Counted from the first letter of the stretch, positions 1-10,109 are shown. The stretch: DNA of 64,000 nucleotides from Pseudarthrobacter sp. PS3-L1 (GCF_030063285.1 NZ_JASISU010000002.1:558001-622000); one strand, 5' to 3'. The notes: generated by a model not told the origin, from the sequence alone. Numbers and translations are program-made.

Positions 1-1150
1 TGAAGCGCTCTACTTCCATGAATTGCGTGACATCAACCGTTCCGGGGACGCAGACCTTGGAGAGGTCATTGCGGGAAAGATCAACCAGCATCAGGTGTTC
101 TGAGCGCTCCTTCTCATCTGCAAGGAGTTCTTCGGCCAGGGCTTTGTCAGTCTCGACCGTTTTACCCCGGGGACGCGATCCAGCAATGGGATGGGTAATG
201 ACGTCCTCGCCCGTTACCGTCACCAGCGCTTCTGGAGACGACCCAACAATGGAGAACTCCCGGCCCTGTGCGTCCTCGAAGCTGAAAAGGTACATGTAGG
301 GGCTGGGGTTGGTGGTGCGCAGAATCCGGTAGACATCCAGTGCCGAGGCACCGCAGTCCATTTCGAAACGCCGCGAAATGACGACCTGGAAGACCTCGCC
401 GTCAACGATTGCCTCCTTGCCGCGGTCCAGCGCAGCAAGGTACTCCTTTTCGTCCCAGCGTTCCCGTACGCTGGCTGCAAAATCGACTGTGGCCGCGTCG
501 ATGACGGAGACCGGATGCCGCAGGGGTTCCACAACTTTCGCCAGGAGTGCCCGAACCCTCGCGACGGCTTCAGCCCATGCCTCGTCCACGCCGTGGGTGC
601 CGCCGTCGAAATTGATCGCATTGGCAATCAACAGCACGGTGCCGTCCATGTTGTCGTGGACAGCCATGTCAGAGACCAGGTTCAGCGCCATTTCGGGTAG
701 CTGCAGGTCGTCTTCAGGCGGACTGAGCAGCTTTTCCCAGTGCCGGACGGCCTCCCAGCCCAAAAATCCCACCAGTCCGGAGGTGAAGGGCGGAAGTCCC
801 TCAAACCGTTCCGTCCGCAGCGCCTCGATCGTGTCGCGCACCGCGTCTACCGGATTGCCCGACGTCGGAACGCCCGCAGGCGGTTCGCCGAGCCAGTGGG
901 CCGAACCCTGCTCCGTGGTCAGGGTAGCCCGGGATGAAGCGCCGATGAAGGAGTACCTGGACCAGGAGCCGCCAACAGCGGCAGATTCCATCATGAAGGT
1001 ACCGGGCTGTCCGTTGGCAAGCTTGCGGTACAGGCCGATGGGAGTCTCGGTGTCCGCGAGTACTTTCAGTCGGACAGGGATGACCCGTCGGGTGGCGGCA
1101 AGTTCACGGAACTCTTCCAGGCTGGGGCTGATGGTTCCAAGGTCCTGCAT
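1..1150 (-). CDS. trpE: Anthranilate synthase component I, 3' end outside window
   Basis: This enzyme makes anthranilate from chorismate, the first committed step of tryptophan synthesis. About 383 residues are visible from the ATG at 1150, and the reading frame is still open at the left edge. The N-terminal part has the feedback-binding region (MMES then SWSRYSFIG). Further on are NPSPYMYLF, GSSPEALV, PIAGSRPRG and DLSRNDL of the chorismate-utilising fold. The start is preceded by GGCGGAGAA. It lies 97 bp downstream of hisI on the same strand, so the two may be cotranscribed. I saw no Trp-rich leader peptide in the gap. The family is usually about 500 residues, so roughly the last quarter is missing from view. 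Confidence 0.95.
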   Translation of the reverse strand, partial: MQDLGTISPSLEEFRELAATRRVIPVRLKVLADTETPIGLYRKLANGQPGTFMMESAAVGGSWSRYSFIGASSRATLTTEQGSAHWLGEPPAGVPTSGNPVDAVRDTIEALRTERFEGLPPFTSGLVGFLGWEAVRHWEKLLSPPEDDLQLPEMALNLVSDMAVHDNMDGTVLLIANAINFDGGTHGVDEAWAEAVARVRALLAKVVEPLRHPVSVIDAATVDFAASVRERWDEKEYLAALDRGKEAIVDGEVFQVVISRRFEMDCGASALDVYRILRTTNPSPYMYLFSFEDAQGREFSIVGSSPEALVTVTGEDVITHPIAGSRPRGKTVETDKALAEELLADEKERSEHLMLVDLSRNDLSKVCVPGTVDVTQFMEVERF

Positions 1151-1247
1151 GGCTGTGGTTCTCCGCCTGTTCTTGTCTTGGGGTGTCTTTGTCTGCTGTC
1201 CGTGGGACTGAGCCAGAGGCGCGGCAGTAGCCGCTGTCGTGTGAAAG

Positions 1248-1634
1248 CTAGGAGGCCCGGTGTCCGGTGACAGCATCCAGTGCGCGGCCGTCAAAACACG
1301 TATGCGTCCCGGTGTGGCAGGCGGCCCCCACCTGATCCACCTGAACCAGGAGCGCGTCACCGTCACAATCGAGGGCAACGGATTTTACCCACTGCGCGTG
1401 GCCGGACGTATCGCCTTTGCGCCAGTACTCCTGGCGGGAACGTGAGTAGAACGTCACGCGGCCTGACGTAAGGGTTCGCCGCAGGGCTTCATCATCCATC
1501 CAGCCGAGCATGAGCACCTCGTGGGTATCAAACTGCTGGATGACGGCGGCGACCAGGCCGGCGGCGTCACGCTTGAGTGCCGACACAATCGCGTCGGGGA
1601 GCGGGATGGGGGCGGGAGCGGGCTGATCTGACAT
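1248..1634 (-). CDS. hisI: Phosphoribosyl-AMP cyclohydrolase
   Basis: HisI opens the purine ring of phosphoribosyl-AMP in histidine synthesis and is a cytosolic Zn/Mg enzyme. The 128-residue protein has the [11 protein letters not shown] motif at 71-81, the Mg aspartates D89, D91 and D93 (DCDGD), and the zinc cysteines C90, C106 and C113. An in-frame upstream ATG at 1685 exists. I chose MSDQ at 1634 because a -10-like TAGACT ends exactly 7 nt before it, which suggests a leaderless transcript, and because it gives the usual family length. The gene is a stand-alone cyclohydrolase, with hisE encoded separately at 4134. Confidence 0.95.
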   Translation of the reverse strand: MSDQPAPAPIPLPDAIVSALKRDAAGLVAAVIQQFDTHEVLMLGWMDDEALRRTLTSGRVTFYSRSRQEYWRKGDTSGHAQWVKSVALDCDGDALLVQVDQVGAACHTGTHTCFDGRALDAVTGHRAS

Positions 1635-1641
1635 CACATCA

Positions 1642-1647
1642 AGTCTA
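1642..1647 (-). promoter_or_regulatory. -10 element of a leaderless hisI promoter
   Basis: TAGACT on the minus strand is followed by seven bases and then the hisI ATG. This spacing would put the transcription start on the start codon. No Shine-Dalgarno sequence is visible in between. The inference rests on spacing only; no convincing -35 box was found. Confidence 0.5.
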
Positions 1648-1731
1648 GTGCCTGCATGCACAACACCCCTCTCGGTCTCCCACACGCCGAATCACCCGGC
1701 GATTCACTGCGCATCGGGTGCCGTCTCGTGC

Positions 1732-1737
1732 TAATTT
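1732..1737 (+). promoter_or_regulatory. -10 element of the TIGR03085 gene
   Basis: TAATTT lies 8 nt before the ATG at 1746, with no ribosome binding site between them, consistent with a leaderless or nearly leaderless mRNA. It is divergent from the hisI promoter about 90 bp away. Confidence 0.4.
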
Positions 1738-1745
1738 CTCAAGTA

Positions 1746-2390
1746 ATGAATTTCGTCGATCCGTCCCGAGAAGTCTTGGCCGAAACGCTCCTTGCAGCCG
1801 GCCCCGATTCCCCCACGCTCTGTGAAGGCTGGCAGACCAGGGATCTGGCTGCGCACCTTTTCCTCCGTGAGCGCAAACCCGTTGTTGGACTGGGACTTAT
1901 CTTCAAGAGCATGGCCAAGGCAACGGAAAAGGCGACCGACAAACTCGCCACGAAGCTGGAAAGTCCCACTGAATATACGAAGCTGATCACAACGTTTCGC
2001 GCTGGGCCGCCGCGCTACTCCCCCATGAGCATCCGGGCGGTGGATGAGAGCAGCAACCTGATCGAGTACTTTGTGCACACCGAGGATGTCCGCCGGGCGA
2101 CCGAACGTTGGGCGCCACGGGCACTCGACGAAGCCTACTCCGATGCACTCTGGGATGACCTGATCAAGCGCGCAGCCATCCTCTACCGAGGCGTGGACCT
2201 TGGAATTGTCCTCGTTCGCCCCTCCGGCCCCCGGCATGTCGCCAAGCGTGCACCCGTGTCCGTGGCGATTGTCGGTGAGCCCGGAGAGCTCCTGATGCAC
2301 GCCCACGGCCGCACTAAGAACGCCCTCGTAACATTCGAAGGACAGCCGGACGCAGTAGCCCTTCTGCAGTCAGCAGAAGTAGGACTGTAG
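1746..2390 (+). CDS. TIGR03085 family metal-binding protein (DinB/maleylpyruvate isomerase-like fold)
   Basis: The 214-residue protein has the helical-bundle pattern of the actinobacterial TIGR03085 family. An N-terminal LCEGWQTRDLAAHL segment (about 24-37) carries the first likely metal ligand, and IEYFVHTEDVRRAT near 110-123 carries another His. Proteins of this superfamily often work with mycothiol, but no substrate can be read from the sequence. The frame is open back to 1656. The ATG at 1746 is preferred because homologous sequence begins there and a -10-like TAATTT sits just ahead. It is the only plus-strand gene in the first 14 kb, and it converges on hisF with 13 bp between the stops. 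Confidence 0.85.
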   Translation: MNFVDPSREVLAETLLAAGPDSPTLCEGWQTRDLAAHLFLRERKPVVGLGLIFKSMAKATEKATDKLATKLESPTEYTKLITTFRAGPPRYSPMSIRAVDESSNLIEYFVHTEDVRRATERWAPRALDEAYSDALWDDLIKRAAILYRGVDLGIVLVRPSGPRHVAKRAPVSVAIVGEPGELLMHAHGRTKNALVTFEGQPDAVALLQSAEVGL

Positions 2391-2403
2391 TCCCCACCCG
2401 GCG

Positions 2404-3180
2404 CTAGCGGACCAGGAATCCCGCCTCGCGGATGGCATCTTTGACCTGCTGCATCATGTTGTCTGGTCCCCAGTGAAAAATGGATGCCGCAAGGACAGCA
2501 TCGGCACCGGCTGCAACAGCGGGCGGGAAGTGCGCCGGCTCGCCAGCACCGCCCGAGGCGATGATGGGAACTTTCACCGCAGCACGCACACGCCGGATCA
2601 GCTCCAAGTCAAACCCGTCCTTGGTTCCGTCAGCGTCGATCGAATTCAGGAGGATCTCGCCTACGCCGCGTTCGGCAGCCTCGTGGGCCCAGGCAATGGC
2701 GTCGATCCCAGTTCCCTGCCTGCCGCCGTGGGTCGTCACTTCGAATCCAGACGCAGTGGGTGCTGATCCGGGTCGCGTCCGGCGGGCATCCACGGAAAGC
2801 ACCAGCACCTGGGAGCCAAAGTGTCGTGTGATCTCGTCAATGACGTCTGGCCTAGCGACAGCAGCAGTGTTGATGGAGGCCTTGTCAGCGCCGTGGCGCA
2901 AGAGCCTGTCCACCTCGGCGACACCGCGGACACCGCCACCCACCGTCAGGGGAATGAAGACTTCCTCTGCGGTGCGTCGAACGACGTCGAAAGTCGTTTC
3001 GCGGTTCCCGGACGACGCCGTGACGTCGAGGAACGTCAACTCATCGGCGCCCGCCGTGTCATAGCGATGGGCAAGCTCCACGGGGTCGCCAGCATCCCGC
3101 AGGCCTTCAAAGTTGATGCCCTTGACCACGCGGCCAGCGTCGACGTCCAGGCAGGGAATAACGCGAACAGCTACAGGCAT
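2404..3180 (-). CDS. hisF: Imidazole glycerol phosphate synthase, cyclase subunit
   Basis: HisF uses ammonia delivered by HisH to convert PRFAR to imidazole glycerol phosphate and AICAR. The 258-residue (beta/alpha)8 barrel has the catalytic aspartates D12 ([14 protein letters not shown]) and D131 (VLSVDARR). The phosphate-binding loops LTVGGGVR and IIASGGAGE are also present. It starts 12 bp after the hisG stop on the same strand, so the two are very likely cotranscribed. hisH, hisA and hisB are not in this window. Confidence 0.97.
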   Translation of the reverse strand: MPVAVRVIPCLDVDAGRVVKGINFEGLRDAGDPVELAHRYDTAGADELTFLDVTASSGNRETTFDVVRRTAEEVFIPLTVGGGVRGVAEVDRLLRHGADKASINTAAVARPDVIDEITRHFGSQVLVLSVDARRTRPGSAPTASGFEVTTHGGRQGTGIDAIAWAHEAAERGVGEILLNSIDADGTKDGFDLELIRRVRAAVKVPIIASGGAGEPAHFPPAVAAGADAVLAASIFHWGPDNMMQQVKDAIREAGFLVR

Positions 3181-3192
3181 GGAAGGACCTCT

Positions 3193-4035
3193 CTAGATAC
3201 GGCAGGCGTGGATGCTGCTGACCAGGATAGCCCTCGCGCCAAGGTCGTAGAGCTCATCCATGATGCGGTTGGTATCGCGCTTGGGAACCATGGAACGCAC
3301 GGCCACCCAGTCGGAATCCCGAAGCGGTGACACCGTAGGAGACTCAAGTCCCGGCGTGAGTGCCGCAGCGGCTTCCACAAGTTCCTTGCGGATGTCATAG
3401 TCCATCAGCACATACTGCCTGGCTACTAGGACGCCCTTCAATCGACGGATAAGGACCTCGGCAGCAGGGTTTCGTTCTCCCCTGCGGCCAATCAGGACGG
3501 ATGCTGAATGCAGAATGGGTTCGCCGAAGATTTCCATCCCTGCCGCCCGCAGGGTGTTTCCCGTTTCCACGACGTCTGCGATCGCGTCAGCCACACCCAG
3601 TCGCACGGAGGACTCCACCGCACCGTCCAGACGGACAACAGATGCATTGATGCCACGCTCGGCGAGGTAGCCGCGAAGCAGCCCGTCATAGCTTGTCGCA
3701 AGCCGCTTGCCCTCAAGCTGGTCAACCGATGTGAAGTCACCCACGGGTCCGGCAAACCGGAACGTCGAGGCAGCAAAACCAAGCTCCAGCAACTCGTCCG
3801 CCTCGACCTCAGCATCGAGCAGCAGGTCGCGGCCGGTGATGCCGACGTCGAGCGTTCCCTGGCCTACATACACGGCTATGTCCCGGGGCCGCAGGAAGAA
3901 AAATTCGATGTCGTTGTCTGGATCAACCATGACGAGTTCACGTGAGTCACGGCGCTGGCGGTAGCCAGCCTCGGAAAGCATGGCGGAAGCTGCCTCGGAG
4001 AGGGAACCTTTATTGGGAACTGCTACTCGCAGCAT
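3193..4035 (-). CDS. hisG: ATP phosphoribosyltransferase, long form
   Basis: HisG condenses ATP with PRPP, the first and feedback-regulated step of histidine synthesis. The 280-residue length and a C-terminal domain after about residue 205 ([17 protein letters not shown] onward) fit the long HisG type with an ACT-like histidine-sensing domain, so no HisZ partner is needed. The catalytic part shows [12 protein letters not shown] at the start and [17 protein letters not shown] near 52-68. It lies 98 bp downstream of hisE and 12 bp upstream of hisF. Confidence 0.96.
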   Translation of the reverse strand: MLRVAVPNKGSLSEAASAMLSEAGYRQRRDSRELVMVDPDNDIEFFFLRPRDIAVYVGQGTLDVGITGRDLLLDAEVEADELLELGFAASTFRFAGPVGDFTSVDQLEGKRLATSYDGLLRGYLAERGINASVVRLDGAVESSVRLGVADAIADVVETGNTLRAAGMEIFGEPILHSASVLIGRRGERNPAAEVLIRRLKGVLVARQYVLMDYDIRKELVEAAAALTPGLESPTVSPLRDSDWVAVRSMVPKRDTNRIMDELYDLGARAILVSSIHACRI

Positions 4036-4133
4036 GGTTGTCTCATTTCAGGGGTGGGGGCGGGATACAGGAACTCAGGTAACACCTGGTCGACCGGTCC
4101 GGCATGATGGCCGTACGCAGTTCGCAGCAGGGG

Positions 4134-4397
4134 CTAGAGATGCTTGTAAACATCCGCCAGGGTGAGACCTTTGGCCAGCATCAGCACCTGAAGGTGATAG
4201 AGCAGCTGGGAGATCTCCTCAGCTGTTTCCTCATCAGATTCATACTCTGCGGCCATCCAGACTTCCGCGGCTTCCTCGACGACTTTCTTGCCGATGCCGT
4301 GCACGCCGGACTCTAGTTCAGCAACAGTGCGGGAGCCAGCCGGCCGCGTGGCCGCCTTTTCACTCAGTTCAGCGAACAGTGTCTCGAAATTCTTCAC
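4134..4397 (-). CDS. hisE: Phosphoribosyl-ATP pyrophosphatase
   Basis: HisE hydrolyses phosphoribosyl-ATP to phosphoribosyl-AMP, the substrate of HisI. The 87-residue all-alpha protein has the MazG-like metal-binding pattern [15 protein letters not shown] followed by [17 protein letters not shown]. Length and motifs are normal for a single-domain HisE. It leads the hisE-hisG-hisF group and lies 169 bp downstream of ribH on the same strand, so transcription from the riboflavin operon could reach it. Confidence 0.95.
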   Translation of the reverse strand: MKNFETLFAELSEKAATRPAGSRTVAELESGVHGIGKKVVEEAAEVWMAAEYESDEETAEEISQLLYHLQVLMLAKGLTLADVYKHL

Positions 4398-4566
4398 TGC
4401 ACAAGCCTACTGTGTACTGGGGCAGCCCTGCCTCTTGGAGCCCGCAACACCTTGCTGATGTGAGGGAGGCCACGTAGCGTGTGGTTCGCCAACAAAGGGT
4501 GTCTCCCAGGTTTCCTGCACCCCACCATCGCGGCGAGACTCGTTCCCAACCCGGTTTGGCGGGAGG

Positions 4567-5064
<498 letters not shown>

Positions 5065-5793
5065 TCAGTCTTGTTCGTGGTTGGGTTCGCGGGTCAGGGG
5101 TTCGACGTCGGCCGGAAGCAGTGCCGCATCCGCACCGAGCGTCAGACGATGGTCCATCCGGTCCCTTTTGGTCTTAAGGTACCGGAGATTCTGTTCACGG
5201 GATGGGACTTCCGTCGGAACCATCTCCACCACCTGCACGCCGGCGTCGGCCAGGCGGTCCTTCTTGTCAGGATTGTTGCTCAGCAAGCGAATCCGGTGCA
5301 GTCCCATTTCCGCCAGGATCTGCCCCGCAGCGGCATACTTCCTGGCATCCACTGGAAGGCCCAGCTGCTCGTTTGCCTCAACAGTGTCATACCCGGCTTC
5401 TTGGAGTGCGTAGGCCTCAATCTTGTTCGCCAGGCCGATTCCACGCCCCTCATGACCGCGCAGGTACAGCAGGGTTCCGCCCTGGGCGTTGATGAGTTCC
5501 AGGGCGAACGCGAGCTGCTCACCACAATCGCACCTGTACGAACCGAACACGTCGCCCGTCAAACATTCGGAGTGGAGGCGCACCAGCGGTGCAACTCCTT
5601 CCTGGGGCGGTTGTGGTGAAGTCACGGCCAGGTGCTCCACGCCTGTTTCCAGGTCAGTCCAGGCCTGGGCGACAAAATGACCGTATGCCGTGGGGAGCTG
5701 GACAACGGGGCCACTGCTCACAGGATGCGGGGATCCGTGTGAGTTGAGCGCGGCGTTGTCGATGGCATTGCCAGACGTATCCGAAAGCGTCAT
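5065..5793 (-). CDS. ribA: GTP cyclohydrolase II
   Basis: RibA converts GTP to the pyrimidine that starts riboflavin synthesis. The 242-residue protein has the zinc cysteines C77, C88 and C90 ([21 protein letters not shown]) and the GHEGRGIG loop at 113-120. [10 protein letters not shown] and a C-terminal KTKRDRMDH complete the fold. The first 33 residues are a low-conservation leader before LPTAYG. Its ATG overlaps the ribB TGA (ATGA), and it sits in a different frame from ribB. Many actinobacteria carry a fused RibBA, so this is the same pair encoded as two translationally coupled genes. Confidence 0.95.
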   Translation of the reverse strand: MTLSDTSGNAIDNAALNSHGSPHPVSSGPVVQLPTAYGHFVAQAWTDLETGVEHLAVTSPQPPQEGVAPLVRLHSECLTGDVFGSYRCDCGEQLAFALELINAQGGTLLYLRGHEGRGIGLANKIEAYALQEAGYDTVEANEQLGLPVDARKYAAAGQILAEMGLHRIRLLSNNPDKKDRLADAGVQVVEMVPTEVPSREQNLRYLKTKRDRMDHRLTLGADAALLPADVEPLTREPNHEQD

Positions 5794-6482
5794 CTTTTCT
5801 CCTCTTGAAGACCCCGCCCGGAAGCGAGGGCGCCACCGCCAAACACCGCACTGTCCGACACCGCAACATGTGCCACCAGATCTGCAATAGATATCAGTGG
5901 ACAGCCATGGTCGGCAGCAAACGTTCGCAGTCCGTCAAGGCGCATCATTTCACCATCGTCGTACACAACTTCAGCAATGACTCCTACCGGCTCCACACCG
6001 GCGAGTCTGCACAGTTCGATTGCAGCCTCGGTATGCCCCGGGCGCTCACGCACTCCACCGTTAACGGCCCGGAGTGGGAAAACATGCCCAGGGCGGGTCA
6101 GCGATTCTTGCCTCAGTCCCGGATCGGCAATGCTTCGGGCGGTCAGGGCCCTGTCCGTGGCTGAAATTCCGGTACTGACACCTACTGCCGCATCGCAGGA
6201 GACCGTGTATGCCGTGCCCTTTGCATCCTCGTTGACGGCCACCATGGGCGGCAGGGCCAGGGCATCCGCCCGGTCTTCGGTCAAGGGAACACAGATGACC
6301 CCTGAGCTGTAGCGGATAGTCCACCCCATCAGGGCTGGGGTTGCAAACTGGGCAGCAAAGATAATGTCACCCTCATTTTCCCGGTCTTCGTTGTCAACTA
6401 CCAGCACGGCCCGGCCAGCTGCGATGGCTCGAACTGCGTCCTCGATCGGGTCCAGCACACCAACGGTTAATGGAGTCGCCAT
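5790..6482 (-). CDS. ribB: 3,4-dihydroxy-2-butanone 4-phosphate synthase
   Basis: RibB turns ribulose 5-phosphate into the four-carbon unit used by lumazine synthase. The 230-residue protein carries the acidic metal loop [10 protein letters not shown] at 30-39 and [10 protein letters not shown] near 130-139. The catalytic His is H150 in [10 protein letters not shown]. The C-terminus ([17 protein letters not shown]) runs past the usual domain end and looks like a shortened linker to RibA. It overlaps ribA by 4 nt and shares one base with the ribE stop, so translation of ribE, ribB and ribA is probably coupled. Confidence 0.95.
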   Translation of the reverse strand: MATPLTVGVLDPIEDAVRAIAAGRAVLVVDNEDRENEGDIIFAAQFATPALMGWTIRYSSGVICVPLTEDRADALALPPMVAVNEDAKGTAYTVSCDAAVGVSTGISATDRALTARSIADPGLRQESLTRPGHVFPLRAVNGGVRERPGHTEAAIELCRLAGVEPVGVIAEVVYDDGEMMRLDGLRTFAADHGCPLISIADLVAHVAVSDSAVFGGGALASGRGLQEEKR

Positions 6483-7141
6483 TATGACTTTTCCCCTGAT
6501 TCCTGGTCCTGGGCAGCCGTCCCTGATGGCCGATGCCGGAAGGACAGGAGTCTCTCTGTGTATTTCGCCAACACGTCCACTTCAAGGTTCACGCGGCCGC
6601 CCAAGGGTTTGGCGCCCAAACCTGTGTCAGCCAGGGTGGTGGGAATAAGCCCCACCTCGAACCACGCACTGCTGGACCAGGGGTCACTGACGGCTGTCAC
6701 TGTCAGCGATACCCCGTCGATGGCGATGGACCCCTTCTCCGCGACGTACTTGGCCAGATCCTGGGGTATCGCAAACCTCAACCGCTCCCAATTGCCAAGG
6801 TTTTCGCGTTCCACCACCTGGCCCACGCCGTCTACATGCCCCTGCACCACATGTCCGTCAAGGCGACCGCCCGCTTCCACGCAGCGTTCAAGATTCACCG
6901 AATCTCCTACCGCAAGCTCACCAATGGTGCTCCTGAGCAGGGTCTCGCCCATGACGTCGACGCTGAAATCCGTTCCGTCAATAGTCGTGGCTGTCAGGCA
7001 GACGCCGTTGACTGCCACAGAACCACCCAGTCCAAGGCCCTGTGTACTGGTCGGAGCATTGAGGCGAAGGGTGGCACTGTGGTCCCCGCTGCGTTCCACT
7101 GCTGTGACTTTGCCCTGTTCGGCAATGATTCCTGTAAACAT
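6482..7141 (-). CDS. ribE: Riboflavin synthase, alpha subunit
   Basis: Riboflavin synthase dismutates two ribityllumazine molecules to riboflavin. The 219-residue protein starts with the invariant [10 protein letters not shown] and contains two lumazine-binding repeats, each about 95 residues. VNGVCLTAT and [23 protein letters not shown] lie in the first repeat, and IDGVSLTVT in the second. The last 30 residues are hydrophilic and poorly conserved. Stop and start codons overlap with both ribD upstream and ribB downstream. Confidence 0.95.
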   Translation of the reverse strand: MFTGIIAEQGKVTAVERSGDHSATLRLNAPTSTQGLGLGGSVAVNGVCLTATTIDGTDFSVDVMGETLLRSTIGELAVGDSVNLERCVEAGGRLDGHVVQGHVDGVGQVVERENLGNWERLRFAIPQDLAKYVAEKGSIAIDGVSLTVTAVSDPWSSSAWFEVGLIPTTLADTGLGAKPLGGRVNLEVDVLAKYTERLLSFRHRPSGTAAQDQESGEKS

Positions 7142-8325
7142 CAGTTAACTCCTGGTGCTGAGTAGGTGGTCGAGCCAGGAAGAACCCCCGGCAGAGGTTG
7201 GCTTCCTACCGCCGGCTCCTGCACACCGCGGTGTCCGGCCGGGTGCTCATCGAGTGGCGGTACTGGCCGAAGGTGGAGCTTGACGTCGCGGCCCAGGAAG
7301 ACGATGGGTCCACCCTGGGCGGGGTCCCAGTCCCACTGCTGGGCCTGGGAGAGGGTCGGGATACCGAGCCCAGAGAGTGCCGGGGTACCCGAGCCCAGCA
7401 GAGTTGGTGCCAGGTAAACGATGAGCTCGTCGACCAGACCCGCCTGCAGGAACGTGCTCAGGATCCGGGACCCGCCCTCAACCATCACGTGTCTGATCCC
7501 GGCGGCGTACAGTTCCGAAAGTGCAGCGCGCGGATCCCTGGTTGCGAGCTGGACGGCATTACCGTCGTCGCCCCAGACAGCGGCTCCGTCAGGGATGGGG
7601 CGGTGTCCCATGACCACCCGCAGTGGCTGCCGGCCGCTGAGCCGCCCGTCGGCGTCGCGCGAGGTCAAGCGTGGGTTGTCCACTAGCACTGTCTCGGTAC
7701 CCACCAGGATCGCATCGGCTCGACTGCGGAGACCATGATTGTCCGCCAGCGATTCAGCGCTGGAGATCCATTGGCTCGTCCCGTCCTCGGCTGCGATACG
7801 GCTGTCCAGTGTCTGGGCGATGTGGAGTGTGACAAAGGGCCGGGGCTCTGACACTGCCGTGAACCAGCGGGAATTGAGTTCATACGACGCCGACTCTGCC
7901 AACGAACTACGGACAGTGACACCTGCGGCCAAAAGCCGCGAAGCACCGCCAGCCGCGGGATCGTGGGGATCGTCCACGGCATAGATCACGTGGGTGATCC
8001 CGGCATCAATAATTGCCTGGGAGCAGGGACCCGTTCGGCCCTCATGGTTACAGGGTTCAAGTGTCACCACCATGGTTGCCCCCCGAAGGTCAAAGCCAGA
8101 GTCCGTGGCCTTGGATATGGCGTCTACCTCTGCATGCATCGTGCCGGCCCCACGGTGATATCCAAGGGCCAACAGGTCGCCGGCGCTGTCCATAATGGCC
8201 GCACCCACCAGCGGATTCGCGCCACGGGGCCCCAACGTTGCTGCCTGCAAGGCCTGCGCCATGGCCGCACGCTCACCGGGAGAGAATGAGCGGTCTGGAG
8301 CACGGACGTCCTGGGATACGCTCAT
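7141..8325 (-). CDS. ribD: Bifunctional riboflavin deaminase/reductase
   Basis: RibD deaminates and then reduces the pyrimidine intermediate between RibA and lumazine synthase. The N-terminal deaminase (about 15-160) has the zinc motif H64-A-E66 with C92 and C101 (PCNHEGRTGPC). The C-terminal NADPH-dependent reductase runs from about 160 to 350 and includes VMVEGGSRI. After the normal domain end at LHLRP there is an extra tail of about 40 residues rich in Pro and Gly (start VPPLDEHPAG), which most homologues lack as far as I recall. The gene overlaps both neighbours by 1-4 nt. Confidence 0.94.
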   Translation of the reverse strand: MSVSQDVRAPDRSFSPGERAAMAQALQAATLGPRGANPLVGAAIMDSAGDLLALGYHRGAGTMHAEVDAISKATDSGFDLRGATMVVTLEPCNHEGRTGPCSQAIIDAGITHVIYAVDDPHDPAAGGASRLLAAGVTVRSSLAESASYELNSRWFTAVSEPRPFVTLHIAQTLDSRIAAEDGTSQWISSAESLADNHGLRSRADAILVGTETVLVDNPRLTSRDADGRLSGRQPLRVVMGHRPIPDGAAVWGDDGNAVQLATRDPRAALSELYAAGIRHVMVEGGSRILSTFLQAGLVDELIVYLAPTLLGSGTPALSGLGIPTLSQAQQWDWDPAQGGPIVFLGRDVKLHLRPVPPLDEHPAGHRGVQEPAVGSQPLPGVLPGSTTYSAPGVN

Positions 8326-9023
8326 CGGGTTGTCACCGGGTCAGGGAAGACGGTCTCGACAGTGACAGCACTGCGGCTACTTTGCCTGGAGGCGCGCCAC
8401 CAGACGAAGAAACCCGTCAGGGTGAAGAAACCGTAGAAGATGTACATCAGTGCGCTGGCATAGTAGCCGGCACTGAACAGCAAGGGAACGCCCACAATGT
8501 CAACGGCCACCCATATCAGCCAGAACTCCGTCCATCCCCGGGCCATGCCGTAGGTAGCCAGCAGGGATCCGACGAAGGTCCAGGCGTCAGCCCAGACAGG
8601 TGGGTAGGATCCCATGATGGAGAACAGGGGTGTCAGTGCGGCGGTCCCCGCTACCAGCGAGATGGCCAGGATCACACGGGTCCGGTTGCTTGCCCAGCCG
8701 GGCTCCACGGCGGTATTCCCGCCGTCGGCGTGCCTGCTTTCCCGCCAGCGGCGCCAGCCGTAAATGGCTACCGCGATGAACATTACCTGCCTGCCGGCCT
8801 GGCCCCAGAGGGTTGCGGGCGTGGCGGACCCAAAGACGTTTCCTAGGAAGACGGTCAGGAGCAGGATATTGCCGACGATGCCCACCGGCCAGGCCCAGAC
8901 TCTGCGCCTCATACCACCAAGGGCACTGAGCAGTCCGAATATATTGCCAAGAACTTCTCTCAGAATCAGCGCAGTTCCGCCTACGGGAATCTGGGCTTCG
9001 AAGAGCCATCGCAAAAGGTCCAT
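8322..9023 (-). CDS. ribM: PnuC/RibM-type riboflavin transporter
   Basis: This is a 233-residue membrane protein of the PnuC superfamily. Hydrophobic helices are spread through it, including GGMRRRVWAWPVGIVGNILLL-type segments and a C-terminal MYIFYGFFTLTGFFVWWR. Nicotinamide riboside transporters share this fold, but actinobacterial members directly behind an FMN riboswitch (RibM/PnuX) import riboflavin, and that is the context here. The open frame begins at 9113. The ATG at 9023 is chosen because GAGGGAAGGAAC lies just upstream and the earlier codons belong to the riboswitch platform. It overlaps ribD by 4 nt. Confidence 0.88.
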   Translation of the reverse strand: MDLLRWLFEAQIPVGGTALILREVLGNIFGLLSALGGMRRRVWAWPVGIVGNILLLTVFLGNVFGSATPATLWGQAGRQVMFIAVAIYGWRRWRESRHADGGNTAVEPGWASNRTRVILAISLVAGTAALTPLFSIMGSYPPVWADAWTFVGSLLATYGMARGWTEFWLIWVAVDIVGVPLLFSAGYYASALMYIFYGFFTLTGFFVWWRASRQSSRSAVTVETVFPDPVTTR

Positions 9024-9025
9024 TG

Positions 9026-9082
9026 TGTGTGTCGTTCCTTCCCTCTCGAACCGCGATGGCTCCGGGGGCATACGACAGCACA
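9026..9082 (-). promoter_or_regulatory. Candidate expression platform of the FMN riboswitch
   Basis: On the minus strand TGTG-C-TGTCGT (9082-9072) can pair with ACGACACACA (9035-9026), ten pairs with one bulged C. This hairpin would close around the GGGAAGGA ribosome binding site and end at the ribM ATG. There is no T-run, so control is more likely translational than by termination. This is my reading of complementarity, not a computed fold. Confidence 0.4.
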
Positions 9083-9117
9083 GAACGGCGGCGCTCAGGG
9101 CACCACCGAACAAGCTG

Positions 9118-9262
9118 TACGTGCTTCTCTCATCCAGACTTTAACTGTCGGTACCGGAATTTCACCGATTCAACCGTCTGCTGTACCTCCCTAGAGAAAT
9201 ACAGCGCGCGGGTCGCGGACTATAACCGCCGGTTCGGACTTACACCGACCCCGGAGCACGTA
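9118..9262 (-). ncRNA. FMN riboswitch (RFN element)
   Basis: The minus strand carries all the conserved RFN blocks in order. They are CTCCGGGGTCGGTGTAAGTC, CCGAACCGGCGGTTATAGTC, CGCGACCC, GTTGA-N3-GGTGAAATTCCG, GTACCGACAGTTAAAGTC and TGGATGAGAGAAG. The closing stem P1 pairs TACGTGC (9262-9256) with GCACGTA (9124-9118). It lies about 95 nt ahead of ribM, the first gene of the riboflavin operon. FMN binding would switch off ribM-ribD-ribE-ribB-ribA-ribH. Confidence 0.97.
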
Positions 9263-9364
9263 TGTGTTGCTATCATCCCACAACCGGACCGCACCACGGC
9301 TTATTCCCAGACCCACGGCGTAACGCCAGGAGTCAATCGGCCAAGAGGTCTGGAGGTTGTGGCG

Positions 9365-10021
9365 TCAGCGGCTGCCAGCAGCCCGTAGTCGGGTGACGGC
9401 CTCCGCTGGATCCTCGGCACCATAAACGGCTGAGCCAGCCACAAAAACTGTCGCTCCGGCGTCGGCGGCGCGAAGGATCGTCTCTTCGGTGACGCCGCCG
9501 TCGACCTGAAGTGCCAATCCCAACCCAGAGCCGTCAATCGCGGCACGTGCCCTGCGGATCTTGGGCAGCGTGTTGTCAAGGAACGCCTGGCCGCCGAACC
9601 CCGGCTCGACAGTCATAATGAGCAGCATGTCCAACTCTTCGAGCATGTCCAGATAGGGCTCTACGGCTGTTGCGGGCCGGAGTGCCATTCCCGCTTTCGC
9701 TCCCCGGGCACGAAGCTCCCGGGCGAGTTTGATGGGCGCCAGGGCAGCTTCCGCATGGAAGGTCACCGAAGCCAGGCCAGCTTCTGCATAGGCCGGGGCC
9801 CACCTGTCGGGATCGGCAATCATCAGATGTGCATCCAGTGGTATCGGACTGATTTCCTGCAGTCTCTTGACGATGGGAAGTCCCAGGGTCAGGTTGGGCA
9901 CAAAGTGGTTGTCCATGACGTCCACATGCACGGCATCAGCGTTGCTGATCCTGTGCAGTTCAGCTTCAAGGTTGGCAAAGTCGGCGGAGAGGATGCTCGG
10001 ATTGATGCAGCACTGCGTCAT
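9365..10021 (-). CDS. rpe: Ribulose-phosphate 3-epimerase
   Basis: Rpe interconverts ribulose 5-phosphate and xylulose 5-phosphate in the pentose phosphate pathway. The 218-residue TIM barrel shows [13 protein letters not shown], the metal/active-site segment [30 protein letters not shown] and LQVDGGV. The ATG at 10021 with AAAGG about 10 nt upstream is preferred over the in-frame ATG at 10039. It lies between rsmB and the FMN riboswitch on the same strand. Its substrate is also the substrate of RibB downstream. Confidence 0.96.
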   Translation of the reverse strand: MTQCCINPSILSADFANLEAELHRISNADAVHVDVMDNHFVPNLTLGLPIVKRLQEISPIPLDAHLMIADPDRWAPAYAEAGLASVTFHAEAALAPIKLARELRARGAKAGMALRPATAVEPYLDMLEELDMLLIMTVEPGFGGQAFLDNTLPKIRRARAAIDGSGLGLALQVDGGVTEETILRAADAGATVFVAGSAVYGAEDPAEAVTRLRAAGSR

Positions 10022-10109
10022 ACTGATGGCCTTTCGCAAGAATGTGGAGTGGGCGGACGGTCAAGCGTCGCGATGCCCCCGTGAATTATCCGAAGCGGCA
10101 CCTCTTGGA

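Noticed and set aside
1151..1247. Tryptophan attenuator peptide ahead of trpE
   Set aside because: No short frame with tandem Trp codons and no terminator/antiterminator pair could be found.
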